A stretch of DNA of 64,000 nt from positions 34,131 to 98,130 of the forward strand of contig JAQGOL010000022.1 of NCBI GenBank assembly GCA_028293625.1, read 5' to 3'. Positions within the stretch are counted from its first letter, which is position 1. The number at the start of each line of letters is the position of its first letter. Below are positions 44,350 to 52,713 of the stretch, piece after piece. A program made the translations under genes and the position numbers. The notes beneath the pieces were generated by a model, which was given only the letters and a program-made list of their open reading frames with translations, searched no databases and was not told the origin of the DNA. The DNA is from Chthoniobacteraceae bacterium (lineage in GTDB: Bacteria; Verrucomicrobiota; Verrucomicrobiia; Chthoniobacterales; Chthoniobacteraceae).

Positions 44350-44838
44350 ATGTATTGCTCGAAATGCGGGACCCTCGAAGACAAGGTCATTGACTCGCGC
44401 CTCTCCAAAGATGGACGCAGTATCCGGCGCCGGCGCGAATGCGCGGGCTGCGGGCAGCGCTTTACAACGTACGAAGAGCTCGAACGCGCGGATTTACGCG
44501 TGGTTAAACGAAACGGTAGCAGCGAGCCTTTTGATCTTCATAAGCTGCTTAACGGCATGCTAAAGGCCTGCGAAAAACGTCCCGTCACCCGCGAGATGCT
44601 CAAAAAAGCCGCCTCGGAAATCGTCCACGGCCTTGAACAGGATTTCGCGAGGGAAATCTCTTCGCAAATTGTCGGGGGCAAAGTCATGGACGCACTTCGG
44701 GAACTCGATGGCGTCGCTTATGTGCGGTATGCATCGGTTTACCGCAGTTTTCAGGATATTGGCGAATTTATTGACGAAATTCAGCTTCTTGGCAGAAGAG
44801 CAAAAACCAGCGCCTTGCAACCCGAGCTCTTCAAGTAA
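44350..44838 (+). CDS. nrdR: Transcriptional repressor NrdR
   Basis: A 162-residue protein from ATG 44350, where the zinc ribbon starts (M-Y-C-S-K-C-G). The zinc ribbon has C3, C6 and the second pair in R-R-R-R-E-C-A-G-C-G-Q-R-F-T-T-Y-E; the ATP-cone domain follows (L-R-V-V-K-R-N-G, F-D-L-H-K-L-L-N-G-M-L-K-A-C). NrdR senses ATP/dATP and represses ribonucleotide reductase genes. No nrd genes are adjacent in the window. Confidence 0.95.
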   Translation: MYCSKCGTLEDKVIDSRLSKDGRSIRRRRECAGCGQRFTTYEELERADLRVVKRNGSSEPFDLHKLLNGMLKACEKRPVTREMLKKAASEIVHGLEQDFAREISSQIVGGKVMDALRELDGVAYVRYASVYRSFQDIGEFIDEIQLLGRRAKTSALQPELFK

Positions 44839-45114
44839 CTGCGCTGATTGACCAGAGAACGTGGCGCTTCCGCTTTTTTACAAAAAAAGCCGGATCGATC
44901 GCCGTTTGCGCAGAGCCTTGGAAATTACACTTCCCATGCTCTTTGTCTTTCTTCCGCCCCGCTTTCCTGCCTTCATTCCCGCCGAGAAATCGCTCTCCGA
45001 AGCCTCATCCGGGCTTTGGGCGATTGCTCTTGTTTTCCAAAAAAGTCCCGAAATTGACGCAGAGCGCGATTTCAGAATCGAAGAGCCCCGTTTTTAAAAT
45101 TCATTCCTGTCTAA

Positions 45115-45453
45115 ATGACTATTTTTGAGAAAATCGCCGCCGGTCAAATCTCTGTCCGGATGATCCATGAAACTGCGGAACTCATTGCATTTCATGATGG
45201 GAATCCGCAGGCGCCCGTTCATGCGCTCATTGTCCCACGCCGCGTGATTGCACGGATTGGCGAGGCAACCCCGGGCGACGCCGAATTGCTTGGAAAACTT
45301 CTGCTTGCCGCGCCTGAAGTCGCCCGCCTGCTTGGCGTCGCGGAAAGCGGCTACCGGGTGGTGATCAACAATGGCAGGGATGCAGGCGAGACGGTGCCCC
45401 ATCTCCACGTCCACTTATTGGGCGGGCGTTCGTTGCAATGGCCCCCCGGTTGA
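45115..45453 (+). CDS. HIT-family (histidine triad) hydrolase
   Basis: A 112-residue HINT-type protein. It starts TIFEKIAAGQI, has the D-G-N-P-Q-A-P-V-H-A-L-I-V-P strand and the catalytic triad motif V-P-H-L-H-V-H-L-L near residue 98. HINT proteins hydrolyse adenosine 5'-phosphoramidates and acyl-adenylates. The gene ends 7 bp before the ICMT-like methyltransferase and appears to be the first gene of the seven-gene run ending with the receiver-kinase at 53977. About 275 bp upstream (44839-45114) show no recognisable feature. Confidence 0.92.
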   Translation: MTIFEKIAAGQISVRMIHETAELIAFHDGNPQAPVHALIVPRRVIARIGEATPGDAELLGKLLLAAPEVARLLGVAESGYRVVINNGRDAGETVPHLHVHLLGGRSLQWPPG

Positions 45454-45460
45454 TCCTTGT

Positions 45461-46036
45461 ATGAAGCCGCTCAGTTATTACATCCCGCTGATTGCAGCCG
45501 CCGTCGTCTACGTCATTCGGATGGTGGAGATCAAAACCAAGCGCGAGACGATTCCGGGCGAGATCCGCGAACATCTCACTTTCACCCTTTTCCTCCTCAT
45601 CGGGACCAGCATGACGATCGGCTCGGTGGGTGAATACATCACGCGCGGCGGCGGTTTTTCCTGGGCGGCGCTGGGTGCCGGGATCGCTTGCGCGGCGGCC
45701 TCATTCCGCCTGCGATGGAGGGCCATCGCGGCGCTGGGCAAATTCTGGAGCCTTCATATCGAGATTCGGGAAGGCCATCAGTTTGTCGACTTCGGCCCGT
45801 TCCGCATTGTGCGCCATCCCACTTATGTTTCGATGGTGCTTGAACTGCTCAGCTTCGGACTTATCTGCAACGCGTGGACGATGCTCTGCATCATTCCCTT
45901 TGCCTTTATTCCCGTCCTCATCCTCCGGCTTCGCCTTGAAGAAAATGCGATGATCGAAAAGTTCGGTTCCACGTACCGCGATTACCAGCGCCGGGTCCCG
46001 ATGCTGATTCCCAATCGCTGGTCTTTTGCAAAATGA
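45461..46036 (+). CDS. ICMT/phospholipid-methyltransferase-like membrane protein
   Basis: A 191-residue protein from ATG 45461, 7 bp after the HIT stop. It has four or five membrane helices and the isoprenylcysteine carboxyl methyltransferase signature: G-P-F-R-I-V-R-H-P-T-Y-V-S-M-V-L-E near 125, and R-L-x-x-E-E-N-A-M-I-E-K-F-G-S-T-Y-R-D-Y near 165, which bind SAM at the membrane. Relatives methylate prenylcysteine, phospholipid headgroups, or phenolic lipids made by type III PKS (SrsB). It overlaps the ketosynthase ATG by 4 nt, so a membrane lipid or its precursor is a likely substrate. Confidence 0.85.
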   Translation: MKPLSYYIPLIAAAVVYVIRMVEIKTKRETIPGEIREHLTFTLFLLIGTSMTIGSVGEYITRGGGFSWAALGAGIACAAASFRLRWRAIAALGKFWSLHIEIREGHQFVDFGPFRIVRHPTYVSMVLELLSFGLICNAWTMLCIIPFAFIPVLILRLRLEENAMIEKFGSTYRDYQRRVPMLIPNRWSFAK

Positions 46037-47286
46037 TTGTTTCAAATTCTCAACGACGCGTTGTGATCACCGGAATGGGCGTTATCGCCGCAAACGGGCA
46101 GGATCTCGGCACCTTCTGGCATTCCATCCGCAATGGAATCAGCGGCGGGAAAAAACTGACCCGCTTTGATCCCGGCGCCGCGCCAACGCTCATTGCCGCC
46201 CAGATCAACGATTTTGAGGCGAGCAATTACATGGATTCAAAATCGGCGCGCCGCCTCGATTATTCCCATCGCTACGGCATTGCCGCGGCGCGGCTGGCCC
46301 AACAGGACGCGGGGATTGATTTTTCAAAAGTCGATGCGGACCGGGTCGGGATCGTGGAGGGAAGCACCTGCGGCGGCAATGAAACCGCAGTAAAAGCCGA
46401 TGAAGGGTACACCAAGCGCGGATACAAAGGCGTTGGCGCGTTTGCGTTGATCAACGGCAGCGGAGCCGGAGCGGGCGAGATTGCTTACGAACTTGGCATT
46501 CGCGGCCATGCGATCACGCTCAGTTCCAGCAGCGCCTCGGGCAACGACGCGCTCGGTTATGCGTTGAGCATGATCCGCAACGAAGACGTCGATGTCATGG
46601 TCGCCGGCGGAGCCGAAGCGCCCCTCACCCCAGGCATTTTCGGATCGCTTTGCGTGGCCCAGGTGCTTAGCCGGCGAAACGATACACCACAAGCGGCCAT
46701 GCGCCCCTTTGATAAAGACCGCGACGGTGTGCTCCTGGGAGAAGGCTCTGCGTATCTCGTCCTTGAAGAACTTTCCTACGCATTAAGCCGCGGCGCACGG
46801 ATCTATGCGGAAATCCTCGGCCACGGCCGCAGCTGCGAGGCGTATCACCAGGTGGCACCGCATCCCGATGGAATCGGCTATTTTCGCGCGATGCAAAAGG
46901 CGTTGAGACAAGCCCAAATCCAGATTGAAGACGTCGATTACATCAACGCGCACGGGACGGCGACCGAGGCGAACGATCTGGTGGAAAGCAAAGCGATCCA
47001 GCGGCTTTTTAGCACGCATGCCAACCGCGTGGCGATCAGTTCAACCAAGCCGGTGACAGGCCATCTGCTGGGAGCCGCCGGCGCGCTGGAAACCGTGGTC
47101 TGCGCGCTCGCTTTGCATCGGGAGGAAATCCCAATGACGCTCAATCATCAAAAGCCCGGCGACGGGTGTGAACTTGATTATGTGGCCGGCCGTTCGCGGC
47201 CTTATCCGATCCGGGTGGCAATGAATCTAAGCAGCGGATTTGGAGGCAAAAACTCCTGCATGATCATGCGGAAATACTCGCAATAA
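46033..47286 (+). CDS. Beta-ketoacyl synthase homologue with Ser in place of the active-site Cys
   Basis: A 417-residue thiolase-fold protein of the FabF/KAS II type. The FabF histidines are present, in N-A-H-G-T-A-T-E and T-K-P-V-T-G-H-L-L-G-A-A-G, as is the Lys before the second His. The nucleophile segment reads L-S-S-S-S-A-S-G-N-D, where FabF has A-C-A-T-G; Ser167 (AGC, 46531-46533) replaces the Cys. Cys-less KS proteins in known pathways act as decarboxylases (KSQ) or as chain-length factors that support a second KS. It overlaps the methyltransferase stop by 4 nt and ends one base before the first kinase gene, so it is part of one operon. Confidence 0.88.
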   Translation: MIVSNSQRRVVITGMGVIAANGQDLGTFWHSIRNGISGGKKLTRFDPGAAPTLIAAQINDFEASNYMDSKSARRLDYSHRYGIAAARLAQQDAGIDFSKVDADRVGIVEGSTCGGNETAVKADEGYTKRGYKGVGAFALINGSGAGAGEIAYELGIRGHAITLSSSSASGNDALGYALSMIRNEDVDVMVAGGAEAPLTPGIFGSLCVAQVLSRRNDTPQAAMRPFDKDRDGVLLGEGSAYLVLEELSYALSRGARIYAEILGHGRSCEAYHQVAPHPDGIGYFRAMQKALRQAQIQIEDVDYINAHGTATEANDLVESKAIQRLFSTHANRVAISSTKPVTGHLLGAAGALETVVCALALHREEIPMTLNHQKPGDGCELDYVAGRSRPYPIRVAMNLSSGFGGKNSCMIMRKYSQ

Positions 47287-47287
47287 G

Positions 47288-49444
47288 ATGCAATTTGACG
47301 AGCTAATCCCGTTAACCGGAGCGCTCCTCAATTTTGCACTGGCGGTATTTGTCCTCCTCCAGGCGCCGCGATCGGCTGTCGCCCGGGTTTATTTCCTTCT
47401 TGGGGTAAGTTGCGCGATCTGGAGCTACGGCACGTTCTGGATGTTCCGGATCGGGATCGACAGCTCCCATTATTCGAGGGCGCTCTACTGGGCGCGTTTT
47501 CTCCAGTTCGGGGTGATCATGATTCCGCTGACGCTTTGCCACGTCTCGTTCCTGATTGCCCAGATCCCGATTCCAAAGCGGCTTTGCCAGGCTCTCTATG
47601 TGCTGCACGGCATGCTTTTGCTGAGCAATTCAAGCAGCTTTGTTATCTCGACGGTTAATCCGGTGGGCTATGCGTGGTATGCGGAGGCGGGTCCCGGATT
47701 CTGGCTGCTGACCATCGTCATGATGCCACTGCTCAATCTCTCCGTGGCCAGCTTGGTCATGTACCGGCGCAAACTGCCGATGCAGAGCCGGCGGCGCATC
47801 ACTCCGCTGATTGTCGCGCAAACCACGTTTGTCATCTTTGGGTGCAACGATATCCTGCCCATTCTCGGAAAGTTTTATTACGATCCCGGCCACCGCTATC
47901 AGGTCTACCCGTTTGGCAGCATGGCGGTGATCTTCTATTGCGGGATTGTCGGCTATAGCGTGCTTCACCATCAGCTTCTTGAAGTGCGCGTGGTTCTCAA
48001 CCGGCACATCGCCAAAGCGGTCCGGGTTCTTTTCCTTTTCCTTACAAGCCTCTGCACGCTGCTCATTTTCTGGCTCTTTCGGCCCGAGGCATTCAGCCCG
48101 TTTGCTTTTTCCGCCGCCCTTTGCTCCGTGCTGGCGGGAGCAATCTGCGCGGCGCTCTTTTTTCCACGGCTTTTTGGGGAAGGCGACGAAGCTATTGAAC
48201 GGCGGATTCTGGGTGATTGCTTTGAGTATCAGGATCAGGTGCGCAAGTTCATCGAGGGAATGACCTGGTATAGCGACCTCAACGTGCTCCTCGACGATCT
48301 GCACGAGCTCTTTATCCGCGTGCTGAGTCTTGAGAGTTACCGGGTTATTCTGCGCGACGATACCCAGCAGCTTTTTGAGCTTTGCCGCGCGTATCCGGCA
48401 CTGCTTCCCGGCCAGCTCAGTGAAATCAAACCGAAGACGCCCATCTTCGAGTATTTTGAGACGACAAAAGCCGATTATCTGGCGCGCGATCACCTCTATT
48501 CGCGCAGCACCCACATTGAACAGTGCGCCCGTAAGCAGATGGCGGCCTTGGATGCGCACTTTTGTTTCCCGCTCAGTTCGCACGGCGAACCGCTCGGCCT
48601 GCTGCTGATTGGTAGCAAACCAAACGAGACTGTGCCGGTTACGGATATTAATCTTCTTATCCTACTGGTGAAAAACATGAGTTTGATGATCAATCAGATT
48701 CGTCTCAAAACTCAGATAACGCAGGCGCAGGAACTCGACTTGCTTGGAAGGATGAGTCGCGGAATGGCTCACGATCTTAATAACTTGCTCACCCCTGTCT
48801 GGACGCTGCTTCAACTCTCAGCCGAGAGCCACTCTCATACCGTTGATGAAGAGTTGCTCCCTGTTGCGACTCTCAATATCAAGACAATGCGCAATTATAT
48901 TCGAGAGGCGCTCTTTTTCAGTGAGAACCTTCGACCCGACATTCAACTTGGCCGCCTCGACATGCTCCTGGTCCAGGCCATCAAGGTCGGCCGCAGCAAC
49001 CGCAAAGAAGTCCAGGTGGAAACCCATACTCCCGGTGAAGTCCTGGTCGAAATGGATGAGGTGCTCGTGGAACGGCTCGTGGCCAACATCATCTCCAACG
49101 CAATCGACGCCTCGCCCGCCGACGGAAAGATCCGTGTCGAATTGCTGCGGCTTGCCAAAAACGAAAACAATCAGGACTGGCTCAGGATCCGGATCAGCGA
49201 TGAAGGAGTCGGCATCTGCAAAGAGGATCTCGACCGCGTCTTCGCCCCTTATTTCACCACCAAGAACCGGGGTGACGAGGGACGCGGGTTTGGGCTTGGC
49301 TTGGCAATCTGCCGAAAGATCGTCAATCTTCACGGCGGCAACTTGTCGATTACGAGTCAGTTCAAAAAAGGGACAACCGTACAGGTGGACTTGCCAAGGA
49401 CTCACACCAAGATCCAACCTAATTTACACCCCGTTTCCTTATGA
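47288..49444 (+). CDS. 7TM/GAF sensor histidine kinase
   Basis: A 718-residue protein. Residues ~5-230 form the histidine-kinase 7TM sensor (LTGALLNFALAVFVLLQ, GVSCAIWSYGTFWMF, and further helices); ~235-310 contain two more hydrophobic spans (VRVLFLFLTSLCTLLIF, AFSAALCSVLAGAICAALFF). A GAF-like region follows at ~330-460. The kinase part has an H-box of NtrB type, LGRMSRGMAHDLNNLLTP, and HATPase_c motifs NIISNAIDAS, DEGVGI and GFGLGLAICRKI. The 7TM sensor resembles that of PrsK-type kinases. The stop overlaps the next kinase ATG by 4 nt (ATGA). Confidence 0.88.
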   Translation: MQFDELIPLTGALLNFALAVFVLLQAPRSAVARVYFLLGVSCAIWSYGTFWMFRIGIDSSHYSRALYWARFLQFGVIMIPLTLCHVSFLIAQIPIPKRLCQALYVLHGMLLLSNSSSFVISTVNPVGYAWYAEAGPGFWLLTIVMMPLLNLSVASLVMYRRKLPMQSRRRITPLIVAQTTFVIFGCNDILPILGKFYYDPGHRYQVYPFGSMAVIFYCGIVGYSVLHHQLLEVRVVLNRHIAKAVRVLFLFLTSLCTLLIFWLFRPEAFSPFAFSAALCSVLAGAICAALFFPRLFGEGDEAIERRILGDCFEYQDQVRKFIEGMTWYSDLNVLLDDLHELFIRVLSLESYRVILRDDTQQLFELCRAYPALLPGQLSEIKPKTPIFEYFETTKADYLARDHLYSRSTHIEQCARKQMAALDAHFCFPLSSHGEPLGLLLIGSKPNETVPVTDINLLILLVKNMSLMINQIRLKTQITQAQELDLLGRMSRGMAHDLNNLLTPVWTLLQLSAESHSHTVDEELLPVATLNIKTMRNYIREALFFSENLRPDIQLGRLDMLLVQAIKVGRSNRKEVQVETHTPGEVLVEMDEVLVERLVANIISNAIDASPADGKIRVELLRLAKNENNQDWLRIRISDEGVGICKEDLDRVFAPYFTTKNRGDEGRGFGLGLAICRKIVNLHGGNLSITSQFKKGTTVQVDLPRTHTKIQPNLHPVSL

Positions 49445-51459
49445 GCATGCGCACCCTCCTTCTACTCACCAAGCATTCGTCCTTGGCCACCGCGATCCAG
49501 TCGATCCTGGATCCTTCGCGGTTCCATCTCATTATCAAGGATGCCGTGGAAGATGCAGAGCTGTTGCTCACCCGCGGGGCAATCGATGCCACCATTCTTG
49601 ATGCCCAGCTCATCGACGCCCGTGCCTTGCGCGTCATCGATGATCTCAAGGCGCTGGCGCCCGTCTGCCCGATCCTGATTTTTTCCGATGGCAAAGAGTG
49701 GGAGTGGGAGGAAGACGCCTATCTCCACGGCGTCACCCAGGTGCTTTCGAAACCGGTCCGCGGTAAACTTCTTAATACGCTCCTTGGACGAATCTTCCCC
49801 GAGGACGAAACCAGGACGCTGCCGGTCGTGGCCGCGACAGCGCTCGCGGAGGCCGCTTCGGCGCGCGGTTATGGCGATCAGGTCCGTTCACTGGAGGCGT
49901 TGCGCAAATTTTCCACGCTATTAACCCATTGCATGGATTCGTCGGCGCTTTTGAGTGAATTGCTGCTGCTGCTGCGCCAGATCATCGGGGTAAACAGGGC
50001 GATCATTTTCTTAAGAAAACCGAATGCGAATCTCGGGGACGGGGCGTTTAACTCGGAAGACCGCACGATGCACTCGGCGTGCGCCATCGGGGTCGATCAA
50101 AGCCTCCTTCAACACGTCTCGCTCTCGCTCGGCACCGGTATCGGAGCGTATCTCCATAGGCAGGGACGCATCCTTCGCGCCAACCATGTCGATGCCCAGG
50201 CAAGCCGTGAAATTTCCAAAGAATTTCAATTGGTCGGCGCCCATGTCGCCATCCCGATTCTCGACCGGCAATCGCTTCTTGGCGTGGCGGTCTTTGATGA
50301 ACGGCTGACCGGCGAACCGTATGCCAATGAGGAGCTCGCCCTCATTTTCCATATCCTTGAGGAAGTCGGCCTGGCCATTCGCAACGCGTGGATGCATCAG
50401 CAGTTGCAGTCCCATTTTGCCATGCTCGGCGATATTCTCGGCCACTTTGGCAGCGGCTGCATCGTCATCGACAATAAGATGACCACGCTGCATGCCAACG
50501 CCGCGGCGATCCGCTTTTTTGCCCCAGGCCGTTCTAAACGCAAGACGTTTGAATTCTCCGAGCTGCCCCAGCAGATCGGCAGCCTGGTTTTCTCAGTCAT
50601 CAAAGGCGGCAACCCCGTCCCCGCCTTCAAACATCAGTTCCCGGAAAATCCGGATCAGATCTTTCGCATCTCGATGATGCCCTTTTGCACGCGAACCAAT
50701 GCGGAGCCGAATGCGGCTCTCTTGCTGATTGAAGACATCACCGACTACGAGCGCGCGCAGGCGCTGGAGATGGAGGCCTCCAATTTGCGGCTGATCAAAT
50801 CGATGGCCGAGCATCTGGCCCACGAAATTGGTAATGCCGTGGTGCCGCTTTCCACGCATTACCAGCTTATGAGCGAGTCGATTCAGGATCCCGAATTTCA
50901 GGAGTCGCTGACATCGGCCCTGGGGGTGGGCGTCAAGCGCATTTCCCGGCTCGCTAACCAGATGGTCTTTCTGGCACGCGACTGGTCGGCGGATTTTGGC
51001 GAGGCGGTGCAGCTTTCCGAACTAATTGTCGAAGCCTTCCACGAGGCCAATAAATTTAATCCGGGCCAGAAACTCGCCCAGCTCAATTTCAATCGCAATG
51101 TCGGTCCGTGGAAAATCAATGGCGACGTGAAAGCGCTGCGCCATGCTTTTTCGGAAATCATCCTCAATGCGCTCCAGGCCAGCCCCGACGATCCCAACCT
51201 TGCCGTCAGCATCGTTGAAGCCGGGCATGACAAGGAAGCAGTCCTCCGCGTCGAGATGCGCGATTCCGGCCAGGGATTCAGCGCCGAAGCGGCAATGCGC
51301 GCCCAGGAAGCATTTTATTCGACCCGCAATATCGGCCTTGGCATCGGGTTAACCGTATCGCGCAAGATTTTTGAAAGCCATCGCGGCAGCATTGAAATCC
51401 TGGCATCAAAACGCGGGGAAAGTGGCATGGTCCGGGTTTCCCTCCCTTTGAGCCGCTAA
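49441..51459 (+). CDS. Histidine kinase with degenerate receiver, GAF and PAS-like domains
   Basis: A 672-residue soluble kinase. Residues ~1-120 are a receiver-like domain: phospho-site-like Asp in A-T-I-L-D-A-Q and the Lys in L-S-K-P-V, but the acidic pair expected near residue 10 is replaced by T-K-H-S-S, so normal Mg2+-dependent phosphorylation is doubtful. A GAF domain (~155-320), a PAS-like domain (~325-440) and the kinase core follow: H-box H-L-A-H-E-I-G-N-A-V-V-P, then EIILNALQASP, D-S-G-Q-G-F and GLGIGLTVSRKI. It is coupled to the previous kinase by a 4-nt overlap. Confidence 0.86.
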   Translation: MSMRTLLLLTKHSSLATAIQSILDPSRFHLIIKDAVEDAELLLTRGAIDATILDAQLIDARALRVIDDLKALAPVCPILIFSDGKEWEWEEDAYLHGVTQVLSKPVRGKLLNTLLGRIFPEDETRTLPVVAATALAEAASARGYGDQVRSLEALRKFSTLLTHCMDSSALLSELLLLLRQIIGVNRAIIFLRKPNANLGDGAFNSEDRTMHSACAIGVDQSLLQHVSLSLGTGIGAYLHRQGRILRANHVDAQASREISKEFQLVGAHVAIPILDRQSLLGVAVFDERLTGEPYANEELALIFHILEEVGLAIRNAWMHQQLQSHFAMLGDILGHFGSGCIVIDNKMTTLHANAAAIRFFAPGRSKRKTFEFSELPQQIGSLVFSVIKGGNPVPAFKHQFPENPDQIFRISMMPFCTRTNAEPNAALLLIEDITDYERAQALEMEASNLRLIKSMAEHLAHEIGNAVVPLSTHYQLMSESIQDPEFQESLTSALGVGVKRISRLANQMVFLARDWSADFGEAVQLSELIVEAFHEANKFNPGQKLAQLNFNRNVGPWKINGDVKALRHAFSEIILNALQASPDDPNLAVSIVEAGHDKEAVLRVEMRDSGQGFSAEAAMRAQEAFYSTRNIGLGIGLTVSRKIFESHRGSIEILASKRGESGMVRVSLPLSR

Positions 51460-51492
51460 AATTTTTACCCAACCGCACCCAACCACCCCCCA

Positions 51493-52713
51493 ATGAAGTC
51501 CTCCGTTTATTCTTTCGCCGTGCTTGCCATGGCGCCATGCAGTGCATTCGCGCTTGGCGTGAGCATTATTGATCAGGACGCGCATGCCACCGCGCGTGGA
51601 AACGCGTTTACAGCAACGGCCGATAATCCCTCCGCCATTTATTATAATCCGGCGGGTATCACACAAATTGAGGGACTTAATGTGAGGGAAGGCTTTTACG
51701 GGATCTCGCTGCAATCCAAAGTCGATCCCGATGGTCCTAACAACAGCGCAAAAACCGAGTCCGAATATCAGGCCGCGCCGCAGTATTTTCTAACTTATAA
51801 ACCGCATGATTCCCGCATTGCAGTTGGATTGGGCATCTATGCACCTTTTGGATTCGGATTAAAGTATCCTGATAACACCGCGTTTCGAACACTGGCCAAG
51901 GAAGGGCGTATTGTCTTTGTTTCAATCAACCCGGTGGTTGCCTGGCAGGTTACAAAGACTCTCTCTATCGCGGCCGCGCCGGCTGTAAACGAGGCGCATA
52001 TCAAACTATCCCAAGGGGTCGTTACGCGCACCGATAACTATGAGTTCCGCGGCGAAGGGGTCGGTTATGGAATTAACGCCGGCTTGCTTTGGGCTCCGCA
52101 TCCCATGCATTCCCTCGGATTAACCTACCGGAGCGCAACGAGCATCGATTTCAGCGGCCATTCCAAGCTGCATATTCCCAGCTTCTCGGTCGCCACTCCC
52201 GGCGGCTCGATCAAGATTCCAGGCACCAAGGTCGAAAACGATGCCAATCTTGATTATAACTTTCCTCAAAGTGTTGTCGCCGGTTATTCCTTTCGCCCTA
52301 CTCCGCTCTGGAATCTGGAAGCCAACATCGAATGGACCGATTGGGATAGCCTCAATACAGTCACACTTCGACAAAGTAAATCGGCTGATATCCCGCTCCA
52401 ATTTAATTGGGAATCGAGCTTTTCTTATAAATTCGGCGTGACGCGCGAGCTGCCGCGAGGCTTAAACGTGAGTGCTGGTTATCTCTACAGCGAGAACTCG
52501 GTTCCGAATGAAAGTTTCAACCCCCTTATTCCCGATTCCAACCGTCACGTATTTAGTATTGGCATCGGCCAGCAGCTCAAGCGTTTGAGCTGGGATCTTG
52601 CTTATCAACATGCGCATGGTCCTGAACGCCGGATTGAAAACGGCACATTAGCCAACGGCACTTACCGATTCAAAAGCAATGCTCTCACTTTTACCGTCGG
52701 ATTCCGATTCTAA
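51493..52713 (+). CDS. OmpP1/FadL/TodX-family outer-membrane transporter
   Basis: A 406-residue protein with a signal peptide (MKSSVYSFAVLAMAPCSAFALG). The FadL hallmark follows: S-x-x-D-Q-D-A-H-A-T-A-R-G-N-A-F-T-A-T-A-D-N-P-S-A-I-Y-Y-N-P-A-G, which forms the hatch region; then beta-barrel strands ending in F-T-V-G-F-R-F, a typical C-terminal aromatic strand. FadL proteins import long-chain fatty acids and other hydrophobic compounds across the outer membrane. Its 3' end overlaps the start of the receiver-kinase by 35 nt, so it belongs to the kinase operon. Confidence 0.9.
   Translation: MKSSVYSFAVLAMAPCSAFALGVSIIDQDAHATARGNAFTATADNPSAIYYNPAGITQIEGLNVREGFYGISLQSKVDPDGPNNSAKTESEYQAAPQYFLTYKPHDSRIAVGLGIYAPFGFGLKYPDNTAFRTLAKEGRIVFVSINPVVAWQVTKTLSIAAAPAVNEAHIKLSQGVVTRTDNYEFRGEGVGYGINAGLLWAPHPMHSLGLTYRSATSIDFSGHSKLHIPSFSVATPGGSIKIPGTKVENDANLDYNFPQSVVAGYSFRPTPLWNLEANIEWTDWDSLNTVTLRQSKSADIPLQFNWESSFSYKFGVTRELPRGLNVSAGYLYSENSVPNESFNPLIPDSNRHVFSIGIGQQLKRLSWDLAYQHAHGPERRIENGTLANGTYRFKSNALTFTVGFRF

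Noticed and set aside
44848..45097. Two overlapping small frames between nrdR and the HIT gene
   Set aside because: Peptides look random and have no start context; the region is more likely a plain leader.
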